In this document: piece by piece, positions 33,103 through 42,850 of the stretch
Position numbering within the stretch: the first letter of the stretch is position 1
Layout of the letters: each line of letters begins with the position of its first letter
DNA from: Isoetes taiwanensis
Taxonomy: Eukaryota > Streptophyta > Lycopodiopsida > Isoetales > Isoetaceae
DNA length: 64,000 nt
Assembly: GCA_021234155.1 (NCBI GenBank)
Contig: JAJEKV010000087.1
Span: 3,095,242 to 3,159,241 of the forward strand
Reading direction: 5' to 3'
Notes under the pieces: model-generated
Told to the model about the DNA's origin: nothing
Seen by the model: only the letters and a program-made list of their open reading frames with translations
The model's database searches: none
Made by a program: the position numbers and the translations under genes

Positions 33103-35771
33103 CTATAAAACCTTCCTGGCATTCTGAGAAGGTATATCAAGATAATCATGGACTCCCCCATCATGATTACCGATGTATAATAGTCTCAGATTGCTTCTGG
33201 TGGCATGCAGCCTTACATAACCAAATTCTTCACTTCTATACAATGACCAGTGTGGCTGTGGAAATATAGGAAAATCAGGGTGGTCTCGCCTGCCTTCCCA
33301 GGCTGGTTGCCAGTCCTGGCCACCCATTCCAATGACAACATGAATAGGAAATGAACCAGGTTCTCCACATGTAAAGTTCATTATTGGGCATGTTCTTTCA
33401 TACTTGTGAACATGTCCCCAGAGTACCAAGTCCACATTATACTTGAGCAGCAAAGGTTCCAAGTGTGTTAGCATCTGGAGTCGTACAGGAGCATCCCTTG
33501 TTTCGTTGTTAGAGGTATACATTGGACGATGTCCTAGAACCACTACGAATGGAGTCCTTTCTCTGTCAACCTTCTGCAGGTCTTCAACTAGAAAAGCATA
33601 CTGATGACTCCCAGGGAGAAAATCTGTCTCAGTTGAAAAGTAGACAAAATGTACTACTCCAAATGTCAAAGAATAATAAAGATTTTTTGTTGCAGGTGCC
33701 ATTGTCCCTGTGGATAAAGATGAATTGCCTGGCATTTGAAATCGTAAACTATAGGGGACACCACATTCACCACCCCCATCTCTCCTATAGACATTAGCAG
33801 CCCAGTCTGGCTTCCATGGCTGTAATGGCCAGTCATATTCATGATTTCCAATGCAAACATGATATGGCATGCGGGCTGCTATGGGCTCTATTCTGGTGAA
33901 GAATTCATCCCATAACCAGGCATAGCCCCTTGCATAGCTTATGTCACCTATATGTGAAATAAATGTTGGCTTCCCAGCAAGTGCTTCTAAATCACGCATT
34001 ATCCAGCTGATAGTGTTCCTACTTTCGGCTTGAGTCCACATGAAAGTTTTGTATGGGACGTAAGTCCCCATGTCCCCAAACAAAAATGCATTTGTCTCAT
34101 CATATACAGCAGGTGGAGAAATAAAACTGTAAATTTGGCTCCATCCCCCTTCATCGCTTCCAACCTATGAAGCATCAGAACAAAACTTTGTGATTAGCTC
34201 TGAGAACAGAAATAAACTGCCTAAAATCATCAGCATGTCAGCAATGCAACACCATTTTTGCTCAAGCCATGTGTTTCATTAAATGCATCCACCCTATAAA
34301 TAGTACATGCCTATATAGTCAGTGTTGGTAAGGCAAAATCAGAATAGTGCTATACACTGTAGTCTATGTGGCAGTAACTTTAAGCTGGAATGCATACAGT
34401 GGAATAAAATGCAATCCTCATACACAGTACAATATATTCAGTATAAGCAGAAGTGATAGATCCGCAAAAGTTACAGCAAAAAGTCTCTCATATTTACTTT
34501 AAAAGACGACAGCAAAAGCAAATCTTGTGATTTGAGATGGGATGGATACAAAACTAGCAGTGTCTATGCAAAGGAAGTAACTCATCTTCAAGCATTTGTT
34601 GGGTTTATCAAGTTATGGCTGTGGATGCATTAATCTTAAGTTTAGTTAGAGGGATATACGATGAGAACACCGGTCATAAAGCATTCATCTATCAATGGCT
34701 TGTTATATTCATGCAGGAAGGACGCTATGAAAAGTTAACACTGTTTCGTATACTTTCTTTCTTTCAAAATCTTGAGCCTCTAGTAACAATGTGTAATATC
34801 AAAGACGAATATATGAGAACAATGTGTAACTTTAGTTAAAGGGATATATGATGAGAACACCGGGTCATAAAGCATTCATCTGTCAATGGCTTGTTATATT
34901 CATGCAGGAAGGACGTTATGAAAAGTTAACATTATTTGGTATACTTTCTGTCTTTCAAATCTTGAGCCTCTAGTAACAATGTGTTACTAAAGGAAAATAT
35001 AATCATGTTTCTGTACATGCATAAGCACAGTGGATAAAGAAAAGGTTGCGATTTAAATCAAACCTGGTAGAAGTACCGTGTCTTAGATTGCAAATTTCCC
35101 ATGACACCATTATGAATATAACCTGGATCTCTCCATCCAAGAGTTGTGTTTGCAGGTCCATCACACATTTCTGACTTTCTATATGTGACAACTGCAGTGG
35201 CAACTCTAAAGCCCAGCTGGCTATGATCCAAACCGTATTTCACAAAAGTTTGAAGAGGATCCCTAGTAATGAACATCACTCGCATCTCTCCATCATGAGA
35301 AGTTAGGGCCAAGTGTATTTGAGTAGGCTCATTAAAGTTCTGAAACTGGATGTTTTCACTTACTGCCAAGCGGATACTTGTATCTGGCAAAGGGTTTTTA
35401 TCCTCGTCCATAGGAGTATCCTTAGTGATGTTGGTAGGCAAGCCCTGAAACAATCTAAACTGATAGGGTGCCCTCATGTTGGTCAGAGGCAATTCAATGG
35501 AGCAAAACCCCGTTTTCCAATCATCACACCAAGACGACAAGACAATGTAACCTATAAAAATATCATCTGCTGACTCGGGAGGTGTATATATGCCAAGCCA
35601 ATTTAAATCTGCAGGTGAATCTACACCACTAATCGTCATATTCACAGACTCACCTGACTGCTGTACTGGGAGCTTTGAATTGATGATGATGGATGGCAAT
35701 GCATTGCCCATCTTTACAGCAAATACGAAAATCAATATGATGGAAACCATTTTGATTGCCATTGCGGCCAA
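33103..35771 (-). CDS. Purple acid phosphatase, PAP2/PAP9-like, two exons
   Basis: A metallophosphatase with a two-metal centre. Exon 1 is 35771-35064 and exon 2 is 34164-33103; the 899-bp intron has GT-AG ends and the join ([12 protein letters not shown]) keeps the frame, giving 589 residues. Residues 1-25 look like a signal peptide ([16 protein letters not shown]). An N-terminal beta domain ([30 protein letters not shown]) precedes the catalytic domain. All five metal motifs are present in order: GDMG, GDISY, GNHE, VVLGH and GHVH. The sequence resembles the plant PAP2/PAP9 branch. That branch usually ends in a hydrophobic membrane anchor, which is missing: translation stops shortly after [14 protein letters not shown] further exon cannot be excluded. 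The start is the first ATG of the frame; the upstream minus ORF is probably 5' UTR. Confidence 0.92.
34637..34984. repeat. Tandem duplication inside the phosphatase intron
   Basis: About 34637-34796 and 34829-34984 are direct copies (AGAACACCGG, CATTCATCTRTCAATGGCTTG, CTTGAGCCTCTAGTAACAATG), period about 190 bp. High identity suggests a recent event; splice sites are not affected. Confidence 0.85.
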
Positions 35772-36211
35772 AAGACGATCTGGTAAGTTGTAATAGAGGT
35801 AGAGATTGGTCTATAAATAAACTGCAGAAAATTTTCTGGGATAAATTGATTAACTGGGACAAATTTTTCTTTTTTTCTGGAGGGATGCAATGAATCCTGC
35901 AGAAGCAATGAAGGCAAACACAGAACAGAAGATGAAGACGAAGAAAAATGATTTAAAAAGGAACAAGGTCTGGACTCTGACCTGTACCCCTTCGACAACC
36001 AAAGCGGAAAAGTCAATATAGGATATGCATCAGTACATTCCTTGAGAAATCCGCATATTTCCTGAGTTCTGATGCGCAATGTGTTGCTTTCCATTGGGAT
36101 TTGGAAAGGAGGGCGAACTTTCGATTTACAAACGACGTCGTAAGGATAAGGGGATGCCATTTCGCCTGATTTTCAACCTATCTTTAAAGCAAAGATTTTC
36201 TGCGATGATAC

Positions 36212-36217
36212 CACGTG
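36212..36217 (-). promoter_or_regulatory. G-box upstream of the phosphatase gene
   Basis: CACGTG in the context CCACGTGGCA lies about 440 bp upstream of the phosphatase ATG. It is a binding site type for plant bZIP and bHLH factors. Only sequence and position support it; a TIR transposon begins 90 bp further upstream. Confidence 0.3.
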
Positions 36218-36298
36218 GCAAAAAAGTACCTCAATCTTTACGTGGGAGAAGGCTCGCCCTAGGCCCTTACGGCCCTTACATGAGGTGCGGCCTAGCAG

Positions 36299-38519
36299 CC
36301 CCTTACAGCGTGAAAATATTTTTACCCCGGTTATTGTGATTCCATCGCAAGATATTCTTTCCCGCAGAATCACTGACCCTCCCGGAACGGGATCCGTTCC
36401 GGAGGCCCCGTTATTCGTACCTGACAACGTCAGGTGTACCTTCTGATGGATCCCAGCCATCCGTTTGTAGGGTCCATCCTGGCCGTCCGTTTTATACCTT
36501 CCGGCGGAATCACATCTGCCAAATACCACCGGACGGAATCACCGCTCTGTTATTCTATGTGATGGAATCACCATCCAGAATATTCCAGTGAAAATTCAAA
36601 TTTTTTTGACGTCCGTCATTGGGAGGTTTTGCTCATTGTGAACTGCCTGGAGTTGAGGAAATCCGTTGAGCGAAAGGTAAAAGACCTTGAGCTTGGGGAA
36701 TCGCCTGGAAACGGTGCTTGGGGGAGCACATACTGGCAATGCAATAAACGATTTGGCTACCATTTTTTTCACTTGTTTTCTTGTTTTCCGTGCGTATATG
36801 GGTGCGGCTATGGCAAAATAACAGTCGGGTTAGAACAAACCCTGCTTTCCGGTGGTTAGAACAGCCGGGTTGCGCTACCGGGATGGATTCACGTAATTCT
36901 TGATATAATGAAGCTTAATGAGCTACCGGATGGAACATGAGAGATAGGATTAATGCAGCTTACAGGCTCATTGTATTTGCACATGCAAAGAAGCTGCAAA
37001 TATGGCCGATTGTTTTCCAGGTTGTTTTACAAGCATGGCCGATTGTGTGAGAAGTTGCAAGCATGGCAGAGAGGCTGCAAGCATGGCCATGGCAGCGATG
37101 GCGCATTGTGGTGTATTATGCCGATTAAGGCAACGATGGCATGAGAGGAGATTTGAAGCGTGACTGCCTATGTGTTGAGGTTTTATTCGGGCGGTTAAGC
37201 TTGCACATAGAAGTGTCGGTCGTGGATTCTAAGCATTTTCTTGCTTCAATCGGAGGCTTTCCATCTGATCCTGGGCCATCGCCATTATTCTTCACCGCTA
37301 TAGCATCTAGACCCTACTGCACAAACTCCTATTGCACAAAATCATAGGAGGACAATTCAAATCCAATGGCTTACAACTTTTCAACAGTTTGTGATCGTTT
37401 CCAAGCCTCCCCATCGTAATCCAAGCCGCCATATAAAATATCCAAATGGCAGAAGCTGTTCCCACTTGGCAGGTTGTTTCCCTTCTCGCTGATGATCTAC
37501 ACCTGGTCGCATGACCGCATAAGAGCAAAAAGATTGTGGATTTCTGGCCCACAGAGCCCTGGCCATGGCGATAATGCCAGTTCAATTAGCTGGACAGGGC
37601 AGTATAGTGGCAAGCAGGGGCAGAAATCCGCCTCCCTGTGCATGGATTCCCAACAAACCCAACAAAGATTAGAGCCAGACAATATTTTATGGTAAGAAGG
37701 GGGTTTCTATTCTATTTCTTGCTTTAAAACGGGCTTATTTCTTGCTCTTGCTTTGAAGCAGCCCATGGCATTGCCGATATTGGCAAGTGGTTCAAATCCC
37801 CAACAAAAAATTTTAAAAGGTATAGTATAACAATGGACATGCACAAAAAAAATGGAATAGCCATTTTTTTTTTTTTTTTTGCATCATTCATGATCTTCAA
37901 GTAGCGTAGGCTTAGCTTAAACCATCCTCAACCATTTTTTATAGAATCAGCATAAACTTCTGCTGGGATTGAACCATCTGGCCCACGGAATATCGCGGTT
38001 TGATACCGTCGGGCGGAATGCATTCGTGGTGATTCCATCTCGAAGAATCTTACATTTGTGATTCCACCGTGCAGAATCGCATGGTTGTGATTCCATCTGG
38101 CGGAATAGCAATGTTGTGATTCTGTCTGGTGGGATACGTAAGTGGTGATTCCATCTCATGGAATCGACGCTCAGGATTCCATCCGGCGCGAATAGCAAGG
38201 TTGTGATTCCGATGCGGCGGAATAACACGATTGTGATTCCGCCTCGCTGGAATAAATAATACGGCCAGATTTCCGCCCGGTGGAATACATGAGCAAAGGA
38301 TTCCATCTCAAGAATCAGTAAATTGGCGATTCCATCCGGGCGGAATAGCAAAGTTGTGATCGAAGGAAGGTATAAATGATCCCAAAGCGACCTCGCCAGT
38401 GCACGGATAACGGGGGCTCTGCACGGATAACGGGTCTCCTACCGGTGATTCCGCGGGATGGAATTTTTTGCGATGGAATCACAATAACCGGGGTAAAAAT
38501 ATTTTGTTCCCCCCTTACA
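36299..38519. mobile_element. TIR transposon with 9-bp target duplication (Mutator-like)
   Basis: CCCCTTACA occurs exactly at 36299-36307 and 38511-38519, a 9-bp direct repeat flanking a 2.2-kb element (36308-38510). Just inside, AAAATATTTTTACCCCGG plus TTATTGTGATTCCATCGCA on the left is repeated in reverse on the right (about 38465-38507). A 9-bp duplication and long inverted ends fit Mutator-like elements. Motifs containing GGAATCAC (left) and GTGATTCC (right) crowd both subterminal regions in opposite orientation. No transposase is recognisable. The interior has a small ORF with WQCNKRFG (about 36720-36760), vaguely like a BED-type finger, so it is non-autonomous or gene-carrying. It lies in the upstream region of the phosphatase gene. 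Confidence 0.75.
37965..38347. repeat. Phased array of 13 palindromic units, period about 29.5 bp
   Basis: Units of the form GTGATTCCATCTGGCGGAAT, themselves imperfect palindromes (ATTCC...GGAAT), start at about 37965, 38000, 38029, 38058, 38087, 38116, 38145, 38173, 38203, 38233, 38266, 38297 and 38326. Linkers of about 9 bases vary. The minus strand is open across it (38351-37947) with a near 10-residue periodicity, which is a by-product of the repeat. It belongs to the right subterminal region of the TIR transposon. Not a CRISPR: the linkers are short and partly similar, and the host is a eukaryote. Confidence 0.88.
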
Positions 38520-38825
38520 TCCCTAACTAAATTGCATGGGGTGTTTGTTATAGGTTAGAACATGTGGTTGTCCATTTGTTGAGAGGTTGATTTAAATACT
38601 CAAAGTTCTTTTAGAATCCATCGAGATTGTGTTAGATCCCTATCAAAAAGGTCAATTCCGCTCTGTTCTAACACTAGCACCATAAGTTACGATCGTTTGA
38701 AGTTAGCTTGCACAAAAAAAGGGCGAGAAAAATGGCGCATTTAATGCATTTTTATCTTGATAACTCCTTTTTTTATGATAAATGCAACGTTAGTGTGAAG
38801 AGAACTGTTTTGCTAACGTTTTTCT

Positions 38826-39118
38826 TATTTGATTTGATTTTTATTGTCCACAGAGACCAAGAGGTCTATGAGACCTTATACAAAAAATAACACGAAGCCC
38901 ATTACTATACATGATTAGAAAACCCCGTCCCAAGAAGGGATTTCAAGGGAAAACCCTTAACAGTCACAAGCTCGATGAAAGCCTATGTGATGTAGGGGGA
39001 CGCTTCCATCCGGTTACAAATGGTAGCGCTGGAAAGCATTGTATGCAATGCAGAGCAATAGCCACAGAGCAGAGTTATGTGATTGGGCCCATCAATCTCA
39101 GGGTACAAATTAAGGACG
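38826..39118 (-). mobile_element. LINE 3' UTR fragment (copy 3)
   Basis: TTTATTGTCCACAGAGACC, AAGAGGTCTATGAGA and GATTTCAAGGGAAAACCCTT match the 3' UTR of the pentanucleotide-tailed LINE (compare about 305-420 and 62050-62170). The tail is degenerate (TTTGATTTGA). Similarity fades after about 38960. Confidence 0.6.
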
Positions 39119-39408
39119 ATTAATCGCAAACGGGCTATTTTATTTTAAATTTTTTAATTAAGATTTGACAGATTAGTAGGATCAATTTCGCATTTTTTAG
39201 AGATACAATCGCCCATATAAAATTCTTTTTTATCATGTGAAAAGGGGGAATCGCCCAAGTCATGATTCCTTTACGAGCATTGTAAAAAGGAATTAGCCCA
39301 TGTTTGATTTTTTGAGCATATAAGTTAAATGGGAATAGCCCAAAATTACTTACATTCAACCCCGTTATCACCATTATCCAAAATTCGATTTAGGGCATTT
39401 CACGTGGC

Positions 39409-39525
39409 ACAATTACTTCTGAGTTAGGTCTTCTGAAGATGGGCCGATTTTGTTGCAGGGAATCGATATCTGAGTTAGGTCTCCTGAATGTGGACCGATT
39501 TTGTTGCAGAAAATAGAGATCTGGA
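39409..39525. repeat. Two-copy repeat of about 55 bp
   Basis: Two adjacent units share CTGAGTTAGGTCT, CCTGAA and GACCGATTTTGTTGCAG. Located just upstream of the hAT remnant. Confidence 0.75.
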
Positions 39526-39589
39526 AGCAATTTTTTCGTAGCAGAATTAGAGCACCGAGCTTGTTGTAGCACCGTTCATGATGTTTGAA

Positions 39590-40074
39590 TGATTTTGGAT
39601 GATGCTAATGCCTTATATCTACAATCAGGCACATTTGGCAGTACAATGGCCTTACAATTCAAGGTATTGCCCAAGCCTACAGAATTCGGTGTTCTAACTA
39701 GATTGTGGCAAAGTTTGGAAGAGAGTACATACTTGAAAGAGTCTATGGGCGAGTATTTTAAATTGGCTAAATTGTGTATGACATGATATTAGGCTCTGTT
39801 GAGGATGAACGGTACAATGACCTTTGTCAAGAACCAGCTTCGCAACAGATTAGATGAGAATTTAGATACAACAATAAGGTTGTATAAGACTAGCTACCGA
39901 GTTGATACCTTTCCCTATGATAGGGCATTTGAACTATGGAAATCTGCATGCACAAGGAGAAGTGTATCAAATGTTTATCCAGAAGGCACAACAACAATTA
40001 ATACATCATCAGAGAAAATGGTTGATGTGGAAGACATGGCGGGTAATGACATGGAGGGTGAATGTTCCATGTAA
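39590..40074 (+). pseudogene. hAT transposase C-terminal (dimerisation) remnant
   Basis: hAT transposases end in a conserved dimerisation region. Here the plus strand reads FKVLPKPTEFGVLTRLWQSL, GEYFKLAKLCM, then a shifted ILGSVEDER, then FVKNQLRNRLDENLDTTIRL and DTFPYDRAFELW. This pattern is known from plant hAT-like and zinc-finger-862-like proteins. A frameshift pair lies at about 39785-39830. The N-terminal BED finger and RNase-H-like core are absent. AT-rich flanks on both sides carry repeated (A)ATCGCCCA motifs. Confidence 0.8.
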
Positions 40075-40740
40075 TGCCAATTTTTGGCAACTACAACGAA
40101 GTAAATTGTATGTTGCATTTGGTATGAATATAAATTAAGTTTTGGTAATGACAATTAACATTTAAATGGTGTGAGAAATGACAATTTGTTTATATTTGCG
40201 TATTGGTGTCGTGGGAAAACAGAAGAAAATAAAATATTATGAAAATTAAATAGCCCATCAAAATAAATATAAAATTATCATAAAAAGAAAATCGCCCAAA
40301 TATTAATTAATAATAATAAAATTATACTAAAAAATCGCCCATGGTTAATAACTTACAAAATAACGGGTGCTCATAATTTTTACCTTGACTCACCTATTTA
40401 GCATCTTGGTGGAAACTGTTCTTCTATACGGGTTGAAGCCTGGAGCCCGGTTGCGTCCCTTGCTACCTTGAATGACTTGGAGCAGGTGTAAAAAGCCTTC
40501 TTGGCATGGTCATTGGGAGTGAAATCCATGATCTCATATTAAAATCTTGATGTAGGAGACATGTTTCTTGCCTCTTCAGAGGGCAGCCCTTGATCACTAT
40601 ACCGTCTACTTTCAGAAGGTGGATAATATGGACGATGCTCGTCTCCTCAACCTGGCTTACACCATCGCAATGGGGCCGCATCGCCTCAAGGACTGCTAGA
40701 ATGAAAAAAAAAAAAGGCTCGGTGGCTAACCAGATGGAAT

Positions 40741-41110
40741 GTGCAGAAGCACAAATGCATACAGGCGCAAACAAAACCGGATCATCATAGCTTGAGGCAG
40801 TACCATGATGCTTGCTTCCTCATCAAGTTTTGGGATGCTAGCGCACTTGAACATGTTAAGACAACACATTACCAGCAACACTTAAATCCCACACTGGAAC
40901 GGGGGCCTGCAACGCTCCTTGCATACAAATTTGCCCATGAAAAAATGCAGATTCATCACCTAATTCGCACAGGTGCATATCATCTCCAAATTGAGATAGG
41001 CAGATGGATTGAAGAGCCACCCTAAGACAGGCTTTGTCAGTGCTTCCAAGTGGGAGCCATTGGAGATGGTCAAACTCTACAGAGTTTATGTTTGCATCCT
41101 TTGAAAGGCA
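40741..41110 (+). mobile_element. LINE C-terminal fragment (copy 4)
   Basis: LIRTGAYHLQIEIGRWIEEP followed by a CQCFQVG pair matches the same region of the 62-kb copy (SIRTGSHRLRIETGRWERSQ, CACCQLQVIEDE). Only about 120 codons survive, with stops. It abuts the truncated end of the copia fragment at about 41100. Confidence 0.75.
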
Positions 41111-42416
41111 TTTACTTCTTCTTCCATGGCTTTCTTCCAATTCAATAAATCATTGTTTGCACTGATTCTTCATAACAAGAAGGTAAATTAGATTCTAAGA
41201 TGGTTATAATCTGTTCAATTTCAGGTTCATCAATGAATCTCTTACTTTTGCCTTCATTGCCACGTCCATATTTATCTAAGTCAATTTTCAAATCATCCTT
41301 AAGCTTTTGTGCCTCTATGCGCCTCTTCCTTTTTCCTGGCAAAGTGTTCTCATCATGAATTGGAGGTTGAATTCTCTCAATTACCTCATTACTATCATAT
41401 TAAGGCCGCACATATATCTTGCATGCATTCAAGACTGTTATTATTCAAGGTTTCATCATTTGAGAGTACTGTCCTTGCATAATCATTATCGAAGTCTTCA
41501 AAACTGACTTTGGTATCACTTGTCTTTTGCATTATGTTATGTTTTGGTTTTTCCCTATGCTTATACAGAGTGCTCTCATCAAATGACACATCTCGACTTA
41601 AAATAAGTTTTTTATTTATAGGTTCATATAATTGATAGCCCTTTGCTTGCTCATCATAACTAATAAGGTAACGCAAACAGGCCCTATCGTCTAGTTTCCT
41701 CCCGACTTTTTCAGGTACATGAGCATATGCTAGACACATCCATAAACTCTAAAGAACAAAGTTCCATACCACAATTTATGGGGTGCTTCCTCCATTTGTG
41801 CTTCTTGATGGTAGCTTGTTCTGAATATTTGTTGCAGACTTGAGAGCTTCTTCCCACAAAAAATTTGGTAGGCTAGCGTGCTTGAGCATTGATCTTACTG
41901 CATTGAGCAAGGGCCTATTCTTCCTCTCAGCCACTCCATTTTGTTGAGGGGTATGAGAGCATGTAAGTTGTCTCCTTATCATGAGATTCAAACAGTATTT
42001 GTTAAACACATAAGAAGCAAATTCACCCTCTTTGTCAGTCTTCAAACATTTGATTTCCTTACCAATTTGTCTCTCTGTTTCAGATTGAAATATTTTGAAT
42101 GCATCAAAGGCTTGGTCCTTGATCTTTAGGGTATAGCATTTTGTCTTTCTAGTCAGATCATCTTAAATGTGATAAAATATCTTTTTCCATGAATGCTTCT
42201 TACATTCAATGGCCCACACAAAATACTATGCACTATTTTCGGAATTTCCTTTGCTTTCTTGGCATGCTTTGAAAATGGCATTCCGCTACTTTTCCCTACT
42301 AAGCAGCCTTCACATTTAAGTTGTTCATGCTTATTCTCTTCTCCCACAATCAAACCCTTCTGAATACATGACATTTTAAAGCTCTTAGATAGTACATAGG
42401 TTATGCCCTTGGCCAA
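41100..42416 (-). mobile_element. Ty1/copia fragment: GAG-preintegrase, integrase, start of RT
   Basis: On the minus strand, in order: a GAG-preintegrase and integrase zinc end (CEGCLVGKSSGMPFSKHA, VHSILCGPLNVRSIHGKRYF, 42416-42153); the integrase core end with HTPQQNGVAERKNRPLLNAV (42045-41776); the post-core connector (YLISYDEQAKGYQLYEP, LSRDVSFDEST, 41739-41395); a basic linker (41342-41142); and WKKAMEEEVNAFQ, which opens the reverse transcriptase. It then stops against a LINE fragment. RT, RNase H, gag and LTRs are missing. The frames are separated by stops. Confidence 0.9.
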
Positions 42417-42422
42417 GAAATG

Positions 42423-42500
42423 GTGATAGAATATGTAATCGGTAATAATTTTAGACTTTTGATAGAATATGTAAATGCTAATAAATTTTAGACTTTTGAA
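42423..42500. repeat. 38-bp tandem duplication
   Basis: Two units of TGATAGAATATGTAA and AATTTTAGACTTTTGA, immediately past the copia fragment. Confidence 0.7.
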
Positions 42501-42559
42501 TGTACAGCTAAAATTCGTAAGAATGACTATGAAATTAAGAAGGAGAAGTTAAAGTTACT

Positions 42560-42850
42560 AGCACGAGGCAAAAGATGCGACAGAACAGCCTGAGCATGCA
42601 TTCTGAAGATGCGACAGAACAGGCTGAGCATGTCATATTGTTCAAGGTGAAAGCAGATCGTTTCTTGAAGGCCGCAGTTCGGACCGTTTCTAGAATGTCA
42701 ACCCAGCAACAGGGGTGACTGACAGTTTACAAGCGATACTGGATTTAAAGCGGTTTTTGGCATATTTCGGGCATATATCGGCATATACCTAGAATATGCC
42801 AAAAATCCACACGAACGACAGTTTGCCCCCTTAGAGTCAACCCAAAAAGC
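42560..42850. repeat. Dispersed repeat with gene-like piece; related to 48.8 and 50.7 kb
   Basis: A short direct repeat (GATGCGACAGAACAG) is followed by an open stretch ILFKVKADRFLKAAVRTVSR. A related stretch (VLFKMKAYHFLKARV) occurs at about 48842-48890. The pattern faintly recalls the end of TruA-type pseudouridine synthases, but the evidence is too thin to assign. The part 42740-42850 (TTGGCATAT, ATATACCTAGAATATGCC, TTTGCCCCCTTAG) recurs at 50680-50790. From 42851 to 44781 no gene is recognised. Confidence 0.4.

Larger units (their letters stand above)
39130..40370 (+). repeat. (A)ATCGCCCA motifs on both sides of the hAT remnant
   Basis: Left-side copies at about 39207, 39249, 39293 (TTAGCCCA) and 39333 (ATAGCCCA); right-side copies at about 40249 (ATAGCCCA), 40292 and 40335. 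Short subterminal repeats bound by the transposase are typical of hAT elements. GGGCTATTTTATTTTAAAT at 39133 and the reverse complement of about 40235-40254 are candidate inverted ends. Confidence 0.45.

Noticed and set aside
35732-36160. 142-residue minus ORF upstream of the phosphatase
   Set aside because: It overlaps the phosphatase start in another frame and is best read as 5' UTR and promoter sequence.
37965-38347. CRISPR array
   Set aside because: Repeats are palindromic and diverged, linkers are about 9 bases and partly alike, no cas genes are present, and the DNA is eukaryotic.
37947-38351. 134-residue minus-strand ORF with repeated GITT/FRPDGI-like peptides
   Set aside because: It is a by-product of the 29.5-bp repeat array; stop-free reading through near 30-bp units is expected and the peptide has no protein-like composition.
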